From: Monoraphidium neglectum
Taxonomy: Eukaryota; Chlorophyta; Chlorophyceae; Sphaeropleales; Selenastraceae
DNA: 27,711 bases
Reading direction: 5' to 3'
Assembly: GCF_000611645.1 (NCBI RefSeq)
Contig: NW_014013196.1
Span: 1 to 27,711, forward strand
Under the pieces are notes generated by a model. The model searched no databases. It had not been told where the DNA came from and worked only from the letters and a program-made list of their open reading frames with translations. Within the stretch, counting starts at the first letter, position 1; every line of letters begins with the position of its first letter. Positions 1 to 11,391 of the stretch are shown in pieces. A program made the translations under genes and the position numbers.

Positions 1-629
1 AATGATGTTGCTTTTCTCTCCTCATCTGAACCTTCAGGGGCCGGAGTGCACTCGCTCAGCAGGCCGTCTTGGGGCCTGGGCCTGCCGTGCGGGCGTTGGA
101 GTGCATGTATTTCAAGACCTTGCCTCTAGCAGCGGGGCAACGAGGCCCTTGTGTGAGGCCCACCCTGTTCTCAATTGGCCAGGGTTCTCTGGATGGATGG
201 GTGGTGCGCGCCCCTGCCTCACGGTCGCAGTGGCCGTTTGTATTCTGCGGGTTGGCGCGCCCCATGTCCTGCTTTGATCGCTTGCGTATTTTGCATGGGT
301 CCCCGCTGTTGCGCGTGATGCCGGGCTCCCCCCCTCTGCCCCAAAAGACTTTGAGGTTGGGAGAAAAGTTGCGGCGTTGTGGCTTGGATGATGGCGGTTT
401 CTCAGGGTTTCCAGCGGCCGCAGCCCTGCCTGGTAATTGTGTGTCTGCCAGATCCGTGATCGCCGTACTGGCCACATCCTCTGCATCTGATGTTCTGTAA
501 TGAACACATAGCACAGCAGTCAAACGCAAGAAACAAACGCCCTGTTCCTACAGGGGTACCAACGCTGATTGTGAGGGGCAGTCCTCGCTCGGCTGGCCGT
601 GACGGCCCTGGCCAATCGGAACCTGGCTG
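1..629. other. No convincing gene; possible 3' UTR of an upstream plus-strand gene
   Basis: No open frame here has recognisable domain content, and the frames overlap each other on both strands as expected for GC-rich non-coding DNA. A plus-strand TGTAA at 496-500 has the form of the green-algal poly(A) signal, so the left part could be the 3' UTR of a gene that ends before the window. That is inference from one pentamer. The right part lies beyond the probable end of the importin transcript. Confidence 0.3.
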
Positions 630-634
630 TTACA
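630..634 (-). terminator. Poly(A) signal of the importin gene
   Basis: TTACA on the plus strand reads TGTAA on the minus strand, about 280 bases past the importin stop codon. TGTAA is the usual poly(A) signal of chlorophyte nuclear genes. The distance suits a green-algal 3' UTR, but a pentamer can occur by chance. Confidence 0.45.
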
Positions 635-913
635 AGCTGCGGGTCGTGGCGTTGAGGAGCGGAAAGCCCACTCGTGGCGCGGCGCAGGCCTTGCCGTGCT
701 TTTGGCCGGCTGAGGCCAAGGCAGCTGCCGGGCAGTGGCGTGCGAGTGCAGCAGCACACACATGTTGTATGTCTTGCTCTTTCAGCAAGTTGGGCTCCCA
801 TCTAGTCATGAGGGCAGGCACAGCACACTCAACATGCTCACGATGCTGACATAGTCGCACGAGAGACACACCAATGGTGTGATTGCACCACCTCAAACTT
901 GCTGCTGCCGTTG

Positions 914-3900
914 CTACTGCCTGCGCTGCCTTTCGCTCTCTGCGTGCGCATGCAGGGCTCTCAAACCCTCCTGCACCCCCGCATCCGCGCCAGCCACGAC
1001 TGCTGCGTACCGCGCTGGCATGGCGACCTGCAGCCCTGCAACTGCCTCCACGAGGTGCCCGTACGGCTCCAGCTCCTCCAGCGGTGTGCTGCATGCCTCC
1101 TCCTCGTCGCTCCAGTCGTCCTCGCCATCGTCATCATCCTCTTCGCCCCCGTCGCCGCCGCCCAGGATGTCGCGGGCTGCCCTCTGCAGCTTCTTCAGGT
1201 ACTGATCGTCCTCGGCCTCAAGGGGGGCCTCGCTGTCCTCCTCGTCCTCGCCGTCGCCGTCGCCCTGGGGCAGCAGGCAGTGTTGTTTTGAGAGCAACGG
1301 CGTCTTGTGGAAGGGGGTGTGCTTGAAGGGAAGGGGGAAGATAAGGGGGCGTATACGCATGACATGGCAGGAGAGTGCGCTGACCTAAGAACCATGAAAT
1401 TGATGTTTGGCAAACATGGCATAACAAGGGAGCGTACGTTGTTGGCGAATTTTACCCCACGGGCCAACTGCCCCTTTGACACTCGATTCCCTCTCACCCT
1501 CGCCCCCACCCCTCACCCATTACCACTGCAGCAACTGTCCTCAACCACGCCAGTGACCCCGCTCCATCTCACATCAGCTGCGCTAGTCATCACATCCATG
1601 CCCTAGAATGCGTGCACGCACCTCTTCGTCGGAGCCGCTGCCCTCCGCCAAAGCCGCTGCTGCCTCGCCCTGCTGCGCGTGCAGGTCGCCCAGCAGCTGC
1701 AGCGCGCCGCGCAGGACCTGCGGCAGCCCCGCCACCAGCGGCGCCCCCAGCGCGTCGTCCGGCGCACGCAGCAGCGCCACCAGCCCCAGAGACGCCAGCT
1801 TCTTCAACCGCTGCTGCCGGAAGTGCGCTGGCTTGCGCCCGCTCGGGCGCCGTGCCGCGATCATCTCCGACCAGCCGGCCATTAGCTGCGTGGCTGCGCC
1901 GCTGCGGTGCAGGGCCGCGAGCGTGAGGCTGGCGTTGTAGTGCAGCGCCACAGCCACGAGCACGACGAGCTGGTCCTTCAGCGGCCGCCGCGTGGCGCGC
2001 TGCAGGCGCTGCCAGGCGAGGGTGACGTAGGGCTCCACCCAGCGGTCAACGGCGCCAGGGCAGTGGGCCAGGACGACCTCCATTAGTTTGGGGGCGGCCA
2101 CCACGTCGATGTCACTGAAATCGCCAGTCAAGGAGTGGGTGACCATCTGTAGGGGCAAAAGGAAGAAAGAAACGTCGGCCGGGAAGGGCAAGGCAGAGAG
2201 TCGGCGAAGTGGAGGAGATGTGGGGTGAGTCGGGGGCTGGCCAGGCCGGTTCTGCGAACGGAGTCAGGGTGGGTGGTGCAAACTGTCAACAAGAGAAGCA
2301 AGCTGTTGCAGAATGGGAGATGGCCAAGTGGCAGGGGTTCCAACAGGAGAGGTTGAGACCAGCGAGACCTGGCTGACATGAGTCTTCAGCTGCCACTTGC
2401 TACCCAGCAGCGCCAGCACACTCCCAAAGTCCGCCCACCCCCTCAACCAGCCATGAAACAACCTGCAAAGCCACGTCACTTGCCGATCAAACAATCAACC
2501 TAAATCACCCCACTCGACGCGACCGGTGGCTCCGTCAGGTTGCGGGCCGCCCCACTGAAAGCTCACACACGCCCCTGCCTTTCAAGGCACCCCACCTGGA
2601 ACACCGACTCCTGGAAGTTGGGGCTGGTGCTGCCAAGGAAGGTGGCCGTGTCGCGGCTGATGAGGTTGTCTAGCGGCGGCAGGATGTTGTCCCAATAGTC
2701 CACTGCCCACTCCAAGAGGCAGCCGTGAATGCGCGGCCACAGCGTCCACATGCGGGGGCTGATTGGGTCCATGAAGTATGTGAAGTAGGAGGCCATGTCC
2801 ATCACCTCCTCAAACACGTCCTGGCAGGGTGGAGGGGGGGGGCAGCAGGGCAGGTTGGTTGGTGGAGTTGGGGGCCATTTGGAGTGATGGAAACCGCCTG
2901 TTGAAACGCACAAACTGTTGCTGCAACAACGTCGCCTAAACATTCTAAGGTGCGAGAGGCTGCAGGCCGTTCACAACCGCCATACAGCACATGATTGTAT
3001 ACAAGTGGATGAATGTCGCCCCAGACCGATTTGCATATACCCCTCGTCCATGGGCCCTCCCCTACCTGGCCGCGTGTTGACGTCATTTCGTACATGATCG
3101 GGAACAGGGCATCCTCCAGGGACGGCAGCAGGTCAGTGAGCGTTGAGATGCTGTCCAGGAGCGCGTTGATGGTGCGGATGCAACCAAAGGCAGCCATAGC
3201 AGCTGCGCATAGTGGGCAAGATTGGTCGGGGTGGGGAGGAAGAGGTCAGCTTGGATGCTGGCGCGACGCACAGGGGCAACCAACCAAAGATCCGCTATGA
3301 GTTGGGTTCTACCATAGGGCATTGCACACTGGCTGACATCACACTTGCAGTGTCCAGCCGCCCCTCTGCCACCTGATGCCCACCATCCAGCCGCCCGATC
3401 CCAACTGCGAAACCGCCGCTCCAACCGAATCCGCCCTCCAGCAGCCCCGCGGAGCACCAGGCGCACCCGTGTCCGCGTCTTCCTCGCCCTCATCCTCCTG
3501 CACCTCCACATACTTCCAGAACGCCGCCGCCAGGTTCTGCGCCAGGCTGGCCGCGTAGGGCGCGATGTCGCTGCCAAACTTCTCCACGATGCCCTCCAGC
3601 GTGAACACCAGGTCCTCGTTGTCGATCTGCGCCATCAAGCCAAACACGCTGTCCAGCAGTGCGGGCAGCACGGGCTTCAGCATGTCCAGGTCGGCCAGCT
3701 CGTCCACAAAGCCGCGCAGCGCGACCACCGCGTCCACGCGGACCGGCAGGTCGGGGTCGCCCAGGGCGCGCATGATGCGCTCGAACAGGCCGCAGAACTG
3801 CGGGCCCCTGCCGGCGTCGCCGGCGCCGCCGGAGAACGGGAAGTCCGCAAACTCCTTGGCGACCCAGCAGGCCTTGGCGCGCAGGTGGCCGTGGGGCGAG

Positions 3901-6900
3901 TCGAAGCAGGGCGCCACAAACTGGACGAGCATGGCCTCGACGTTGGCCTTGTAGGGGGCCTTGTGCTTGAGCGTGTCGGCGCACGTGCCGATCGCCAGCA
4001 GGGCGCCGTCCATGCGGCGCGCAACATCGAGCGGGACGGCGCCCACGCGCGCGGCGGCGTCGTGAGCGGCGAGCACGCCGGCGATGTGGGCCATGAGCTG
4101 CGGCAGGTGGGCCTTGCGCTTCTTCTGTGATATGTTGACCAGCAGGTTCTGGGCGGCGGTGCGGGGGCTGTACATGTCCTCCAGGATGTCATAGCCCTAC
4201 AGCCGGGGGGGGGGTGCGGTTGGGGGGGCGGGTGTCAGTTGGGACCTGCCGGTTGATTGAGGAAGAGAAAGAGAGAGAGTTTCTCCTGTATGAAGACAAC
4301 GGAGGCGTGGTGTCACGAGAGGTGAGGGAATTTGCTGGGGGGGGGGGGCGAGATTGTGAGATATTGCACGTTAACAAGCTGGAGCGGAGACAAGGTGGAT
4401 TGCAAGGGAACGATTCAGGTGTGCCGCAGCACCTGCCAAAGCCCCAGCCACCCTCCCTGGCTTGTCTCTCAATCTCGCGACAATTCCCAGTTGTCGCGTA
4501 TCAACCGCAGACTAGCTCACTGTGTCGTCTCAATTGCAAGCGCACCTTGCGCACAAACTCCGCGGGGTCGTCTGCCCACAGCGCCGCGTCCTCGTCGTTG
4601 AAGGCCAGCAGGGGCAGCGCCACGTGCAGCAGCAGGCCGTCCACGTGCGGCTTGAGCGCCTTGTACGGGGCGCTCTCCTCGACCGCGGCCGTGACGAACT
4701 GCAGCGAGAGGTTGGCGCAGCGCGGCGCCATCCAGCCGCCTGAGGCCAAGGGGTGCAGCAGCGCCAGCACGTCCTCCAGCAGCTGCAGGGACGCCTCGGC
4801 CTGTCGGTGTTTGGAGGGGGGCAGCAAGCAGGGGGCAGGAGGGAGAGAGAAGGGCGCAGCGTTTGAAGTGAGATGGTGGGGGTTTGCAAGGCGGCCAGCT
4901 AGAAAGAGCGTGTGCCTGGGTCTGAAGGTGGGCACCACAACAACCTCTGTCCCTGCAGCGTGGCGTGGCATCAAGGCAGCACGTCTCGTGCTGTCACATG
5001 TGACATCCGCGCTGCTGCCCCTGCGCGTGCCATGCTGTCCGTCCCAGCGCGACACCCTACAACCACCCACCGCAAAGCGCTTGGCAAACTCCGTGTCGTT
5101 GCCTTTGTCGCATCGCCCCGGGTTGGCGTAGCGCGTGAACAGGCGGTACGCGACATGCAGCGCCCACTTCTGAGCCTTGACCCACACCCACTTGGCGCGG
5201 TCCTCGGGGTCAGCCGGGGCCTGGTCCTGCAGTGTGCGCGCAGGTGTCCGTGACAAGGGGAATACGCAAGCATGTGGGTATGGAGGTGGGTAAGCAGGCT
5301 TGCCAAGGGCTTATGGAAACTGGGGGGGCTGACGACTACACCGGGCGACAAAGCAGTTGCAAAAATGGGAAGCGGCGCACAACTGCTGTGGAACGCGTTC
5401 GGCCAAGCACCCCAGCTGACAGCAGCTGCCCTGAGGGACGAACGCGGCGCTGTGACCGGGCCAAAGCGCCCCGCAGCCATGTGCACACACACCAGAGGCA
5501 GTGGCCGCCGCAGGATGTCGTGCAGCCCGGCGATCCAGCCCCTGAACTGGTCTTCGCGCAGCAGCGCGTCAGGGATGCCCATAAAGGTACAGCTCCAGAA
5601 AATCTGCAGGTTGAGGGCGCCGCGTGACGCCACACGGCGTTGTGGAGGGTGCATACGAGCGGGATCAACCCTGCTCATACAACAGTTGAGGGAACGAAGC
5701 GCCAACAAAAGCAGCCCTGCGAATGACAACGCTCCCCAGGGGCAGTGCCGACGCAGAGGCGTGCGCATATGCCGGCCCCATGCACCGGATTGTGCACCGC
5801 CCACCTTGAGCACGAGCTTGGTGTAGTGCGCCGCCGTCAGCCCCACAGCCGCGCCGGCTGCAGGGTTGGCCAGCACGCCGTGGAGAATGGGCAGCAGCGC
5901 AGGGAAGGTGGTGTTGATGATGTGCACCAGGGGGCCGCGCTCCTCCTGAGGGGGGGGGGTGGGGTTTATGGGGCAGGGGGGGCTTGTGCGAGGCAAGGCA
6001 CGCAGCATTACTTGACATGCACCAGCAGGCTGCAAGGGCGACACAGTGCCTCACCTGACGACTTGCGTTGGGAATGCCGTCCCTGATGTGGGGCCCCACT
6101 GCCCCACCGCCCACGGGCGACCACCTGTTCTGAAGCCCCCCACCGCCTCAAAGCTCACCTCATCTCTGAACTCGTACTTGCGGGCCATCAGGCGCAGCGC
6201 CATGAGTGCACCATGGACACGCAGCTCGTCCTGGCGGGGCGCAGGCGGCGTCCACACGAGGGTCGGGCACATGCAGGGCGGGGGGAAGGGCGTACGCCCT
6301 AGTGCTTCATTACAAGAGCTGCAGCCGCATGAAACAAGCATCGCAGCGGAGACTTGGGGGCCGGGCCCTGTCATATGCAGCGCAGCCACAGTAAATGGCA
6401 CCGGGGGGCTAAAATTCAACACCGCACCTCGCAGCTGCAGTGCCCCTTTTCCTGCGCGCACCTGGCTGGTGAGGTGGCCGTAAACGGCCTCCAGCAACCC
6501 CGGCCAATTGTCAGGGTAATCACTGTACACGAGAGATTTGAACACCTCCGCCATCTGAGACTGCACCAGCGGCGGCGCCCTGGATAGGGAGGGGTTGTGC
6601 AAGCCGGCAGGGATGGCGAACGCAGGGCATAAGCGCGCTAGCTTGCAGATGCTGCCGATGCGTCCTATGCCCTCGATCCTCCGCCCAATCACGGCAAAAA
6701 AACCCAGTTCAGGCCGTTCCTTGCTTGCGTGCTGCGACTTTGAAGACATAGACGTTCCTAATCAGCTCCCCTGCCTCCAGCAGCCACAACTGCTGTAATT
6801 TAACAGCAGCCCTCTCGCCCCACGCCCCCCCCCTCCAAAGGAGCCTCACCACAGCAGTGCCTCCAGCATATTCTCTCGCACCACCCTCTTGTCCTCCTCA

Positions 6901-7628
6901 GCCAGCGGGGAGTATTTTCCTGAAGATGGGCAAAGAGGAACCGAAACGGGCAGAGCGCAAGGTTTGAGTGACGGTCAGCCTGCTGGCTGCATGATCGATG
7001 CGGGTACAGCACAGCTGCCTCACAAACTTTAGAAGCCAGGGGCCTGCTGCATCAACCTTACTCAGGTTTTGCAACAACCGCTCGCATCCATGCAAGCATT
7101 GGTCTTGGCAGCGGCGCAAGTGTGGCTGACCCCGCTGCGGCTGGCACGCATTCCTGCAACCACACCCATCCCTTTCCTTCCGCCCACAGAGCCCAGCCTG
7201 CGGCGCCTACCATCTTTCTCTGGGTCCCAGTGCCGCTTGACTGTGTTCTTGAAGGTGATCGCCGCAATGTGGCGGATGCCCAGGTCCACGCTCGGCTCTG
7301 CCGCGATGCGCAAAAGGCTCACCACCTGCCCCTGGTCGCCCTCATGCTGCACGTACCGGCGAAGGACACATCGCACGCGGTTGTGCAACGGACCAACGGC
7401 ACAGAGGAAATTGGGTGCACGGATTCAGCAGCGTTGCAGGTGGGTAGGTCGGCGGATAGGTGCGCACGCACTGGTACAAATGCGCACAGTGACGACGGCT
7501 GCGGGCTGCGGTGCGGTAGTACTCCGGCCGACTCTCACCTGCAACAGCAGCGCCTCAGCAGCCTTTCGCTGACTTTCCTCCGAACTCAAGGCACCCTGCA
7601 GGACTCCACAAAGCTGCGGGATGTCCAT
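914..7628 (-). CDS. IPO7: Importin-7/8-type (SAD2-like) nuclear transport receptor, 14 exons
   Basis: This is a beta-karyopherin that carries cargo through nuclear pores under Ran control. Exons on the minus strand, in order: 7628-7539, 7346-7211, 6919-6850, 6579-6462, 6230-6159, 5945-5805, 5603-5493, 5226-5071, 4800-4546, 4196-3467, 3202-3066, 2820-2596, 2146-1622, 1264-914. All phases close and give 1038 aa, the length I recall for human importin-7. An importin-beta N-terminal domain occupies roughly residues 20-100 (GIRHIAAITFKNTVKRHWDP). HEAT-type helices follow, with family landmarks such as YSDYPDNWPGLLEAV, the MYSPRTAAQ segment, LRAKACWVAKEFADF and VDRWVEPYVTLAWQRL. The C-terminal ~120 residues hold a strongly acidic Asp/Glu stretch typical of IPO7/8. 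The start ATG lies in the context GCCGCCATGG. Plants call the orthologue SAD2, a regulator of ABA and microRNA pathways; that role here is inference. Confidence 0.93.
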
Positions 7629-8522
7629 GGCGGCGAGCTCGACAAGTGCACCCGTCCAAGATCGCAACGGAGGTGCGCCTTTGTAACCTTTTTGTGCTTA
7701 ATACAAGCTTCACTAAGGCATGCGAATTGTCGTGCGGCGATGAGATCGGTGGGCGGGATGCGACCGGTGTGCCGCGTGGCGTGAAACCTGGCAGAGATTG
7801 CAAGCGCTGTGATCAGAAATTTGTTAGTAGCCCGCCACTGCGCGACTTGTCCACGGCGGCGGCGTTGTCAATTGAGCAAGGGGCTGCCAGGGATGGGTCA
7901 CCAGCGTTGAGCATGTAGACTAATGAACTGTGCCGAAGAAACTGTGCCCTGCCATATCAAGAACCACCGTTGTTAAGTTTTCAATAATTTTGAGTAGCTG
8001 TGGTACATGCCAGTTGCGCGTACTCCAATACACTAGGGTAGGCTACCTGCATTTGACTGTGGGAGCCTGCATGTGGGAGGCTGCAAAAAGGCGCAATGGC
8101 CCTTGGAGGCACGTGACATCCTGGTGGACAACCTTGAGCAAGACAGGGATAGGAGCCTGTCATTGCAGCTACCACTTGCGCAGGGGCCTCAGTGCATGGC
8201 CAGTCCGTCACCCAGCAGCTGTCATACCCTGCTGCGGTCTACCGGCCCAATTGAGAGCACTGCTTTTTGCGAAGAGAGGTGCCCCTGTTGGGCTCTGGCT
8301 CTGCACAAGTCACATCGAGCGCAGTGGCAGCCAGCACCACAATCCAGCTTTCACCGACGCTGCGTCAAACACATCTTGCAGGGCCTGCGCTCACTCAGAC
8401 TGTGCCCTTATCCCTTCAAGCCTGGTGCCGGCACACCCACCACAAAAACGCACATGACCCCAGCCCCAGCTGCCCTGCCAATCAAGCGGTGGACTTGACA
8501 TCAACACCTCAACCCGGGCTGC
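7629..8522. other. Intergenic: importin promoter side and rsmD 3' UTR
   Basis: Both flanking genes are on the minus strand, so this stretch holds the 3' UTR of the methyltransferase gene (right) and the promoter and 5' UTR of the importin gene (left). No minus-strand TGTAA was found for the methyltransferase gene. The frames running through here show no domain-like sequence. The section around 7930-8060 is noticeably more AT-rich than the genes. Confidence 0.5.
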
Positions 8523-11080
8523 TCAGAGGCCCCACTCGGCCCCTATCGCGTCCAGGCCCCCACTGCCACCAGTGCCAACACCCTCGCCGCTGCTGCCGCC
8601 GCCGCCGACGGCGCCGCCCTCCTCGGGCGCGTACACCGCGATCCAGGTGCGCCCGTATTTGCGGTCCCGCACCTTGGTCAGCGGCCCCAGCGTCGGGCGC
8701 ACGTGCTCGGACAGCTGCTTGGGGTACTCCACAAACACAATGCTGCCGGCGTGGATTAGCCCAGAGGCCTCCAGCAGGTCGTACAGCTCGGGGTAGGACA
8801 CCAGCAGGTATGGCGGGCACACGCTCACGAAATCAAACGGCCCACCCGCAAAGCGGGGCGCGGCCGCGGCGCGCCGCAGGAAGTCCTCCGCCTTGGACGT
8901 GTGGCAGGTGGACTGGCGGCTGAAGCCGCAGGCTGCTATGTTCTTCCCGAGGACGCGGCGGTGCACCCAGGGGTCGAGCTCCACAAAGTGCGCCTCGCCC
9001 GCGCCGCGGCTCATCGCCTCGAGCCCAACGCTGCCGGTGCCCGCAAACAGGTCGAGCCACCGGCAGCCGGGCGGCAGGCCGCCGACGCTGCCAGCCTGCG
9101 CCTGAACCATGTCGAATATGGCGGCGCGCACCTTCTCCATCATTGGCCGCGTTTGCGCGCCGCGTGCGGAGATAAGGCGGCGGCCGGCGGCGGAGCCCGA
9201 GATGATCTTGAGCTGCTGGTGCAGGCGGCGCTCGGTGGTCCCCACGCCGACAGAGCGCGCCTGTTTGATTCGAGGTGGCAGAGAGGGGCGGGGCGTCAGC
9301 AGGGAGGTTGCGTCAGCATGGAGGAGGTATCAGCAGGGAAGGGCGAGCGGATCATGAGGGTTGCCAATCCCTCAACCGATGCAGCGCCCACCAGGGGGCG
9401 TGGTTTGCTGAAGACCTGCGCGCAAGCAACGAAACTGAGTTCTGTCTTGCACCTGTCCGATAAACTACCAGTGGCTCAGGGCAAGACCCCAGCCCCAGCA
9501 GCCCCCGCACAGGGATGCGGGCGCACCTTCATGGCTGCGTAGTTTGCGTCGATCTCCCGCTGCACCGCCATGTACCGCTGCACCTCGTGCGGCCGGAAGT
9601 AGCGCGACAGCAGCTCCTCCTGCTCCTCCAGGTCAATGCCTGTCGCGCCGCCAGACCCGCCCCACGTCAGAGCGTCGTCGCCGAGGGGCGCCGCGCCGCC
9701 CGCGCCGCCGGCCTCGCGCTCGCGCTGCTCCCGCGCGATCTGGGCGAGCAGCGACGGGCGGCGCGGGCGGCCGCTGAGGCCGCGCGCGTCGGGGCCGAGG
9801 GCGTCGAGGCCCCAGTCGTCCTCGTTTGTGATGTCGCGCAGCAGGCGCACCTCGTCGGCCTCAAACGCCTAGTGGGTGGGGAGTGAAAAGGTGGGGACTG
9901 GGAGGGTGGGAAGTGGGAAGCGGCATGCGAGCACGACACGGTGTGCAACGCCGCCGTCAATCACGGGCTGGTAAGCGGCTGTTGAGCGTGGTATTGAGCC
10001 CACTGCAGGCGTTGGCAAGCACTGCCATACCGCTCTCACAACTGCAGAATGGCGCCTCAAGATCAAGCCAGCTCTCTGCCAGCTCCTGCCGCCCCATGGC
10101 ACGCGCTGCGGCCCGCACCTGCAAGCCGCTGCCATCGTCGGCGTCAGCGGCGCCGCTCTCGTCCCCTCCCTCCGCCCCAATAGCGTCGAACTGATCCCAG
10201 CCGAGTGCCCCAAATTCGTCGACGTCACCGCCCACGGCGTCCACGCCCCAGCCGCCGTCCTCGTCAGCGTCGTCGTCGCCCTTCACCTTTGGCCGCCCCT
10301 GGGAATCAAACTCAATCATCTCCTGCACGGCCCAGATGAGAGGGTTGATTGCCAGGCAAGAGGGGCAAACATGAGCATGAGGTTGCGCGAGTGACACGCC
10401 AGAACGACTCCAGTGAACGCGTAGAGACGGTCACCAAGTTGGGCTCTGTTGTGCTGGTCAACCGGTTGTGTGCTCTTGTTAAAGACGAGAGCGGCACGGC
10501 CTCTTGCATCTGTGAACAACAGCACACACAACTGAATGACGCGCATAGCGAACCAGCTGAAGCATGTCAAAGGCTGCTGCCCAGGCTGGCGCTCTGCATA
10601 CCCAGACAGTGCGCTCGTCCCCCTGGCCCACAGCATCATCAGCTTCCAGCCGCAGCCTGCAGCATCACTCTCGCACGCACCGTGCCCTCCGCCCCAAACG
10701 TCAGCTGGAACGCCGGCACGCCCCCGAGCTCATCAACGTCGTCCTCCTCCGCCGCTGCCACCGCTGCGGCCCCGCCGGCGCCCCGCGGGCGTGCCTCGAC
10801 GCCTGGCAGCTTGCCACGCCGCTTGCCGCCTGGCCCCGCCGATAGCAGCGCCGCCTTGGCGTCGCTGATGGAGGCGCCTGCCTGTTGTCCCTGTTGTTGT
10901 TGCAGCTGCCCGTCGGGGCCTGCCGCCGCAGAAGCTGCCAGGGACTCTCCCAGCATCGCCAGGCCCATTTGTGCCTCAGGGCTGGTCAGCGACACAAACG
11001 GTGTGGATTGCCGCTTGCTGCGCCGTTTCATTATGCCGGCGTTGCCCGCGGGTGTGCCTGCAGCAGCCATCTCAGCCACC

Positions 11081-11175
<95 letters not shown>

Positions 11176-11391
11176 CTGCTGCCCCTGCCGCTGCTGTGGG
11201 CCAGGCGCCGCTTCGCCTGGCACCTCAACGCCCCACCCGCCAGCAGACTCGATAGGCGCGTTGGAGCGGCTGCTAGACCTGCTAGCCTTGCCTACGGGCG
11301 GCGCTGCGGCAGTGGCGCGCACCGCCCGCCGCAACAACCTCGCCGGGTGGACGCTGCTCGCCAGCGTGCTGCCTGGCCCGCCCTTGGTCAT
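8523..11391 (-). CDS. rsmD: RsmD-family rRNA guanine-N2 methyltransferase with long polyQ/acidic N-terminal extension
   Basis: Exons on the minus strand: 11391-10681, 10322-10119, 9868-9527, 9260-8523. All junctions are phase 0 and the product is 664 aa. The last ~240 residues match the RsmD family, which methylates a guanine of small-subunit rRNA; in plants the homologue is organellar. Visible motifs are IISGSAAGRRL, RPMMEKVRAAIFDM, the SAM-binding WLDLFAGTGSVGLEAMSRG, and a catalytic motif IV reading CPPY where bacterial RsmD has DPPF/Y. The first ~45 residues are rich in Ser, Arg and Ala, like a transit peptide (MTKGGPGSTLASS). Residues 74-103 are a pure polyglutamine tract. The middle is acidic and glycine-rich with repeated WG/GW motifs. 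Bacterial RsmD is about 200 aa, so the extension is very unusual. The ATG at 11391 is the first in frame; the frame continues upstream only from a GTG. The family call is firm and the N-terminal exon boundaries are good. Confidence 0.85.
11083..11172 (-). repeat. Uninterrupted (CAG)30 trinucleotide repeat encoding polyglutamine
   Basis: The plus strand reads 30 consecutive CTG units, which is (CAG)30 in the reading direction of the methyltransferase gene. It is followed on the plus strand by CTT CTG CTG, giving a Lys then two Gln before the tract in the protein. Tracts this pure are usually length-polymorphic. The leucine, alanine and cysteine homopolymer frames over the same DNA are shadows. 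Confidence 0.97.

Noticed and set aside
3076..3085. TGACGTCA palindrome resembling a CRE/bZIP site
   Set aside because: It lies inside importin exon 11 and simply encodes part of MTSTR; there is no promoter context.
7930..8457. Plus-strand frames between importin and rsmD
   Set aside because: No domain-like sequence, no consistent splice signals, and the strand conflicts with the expected 3' UTR and promoter.
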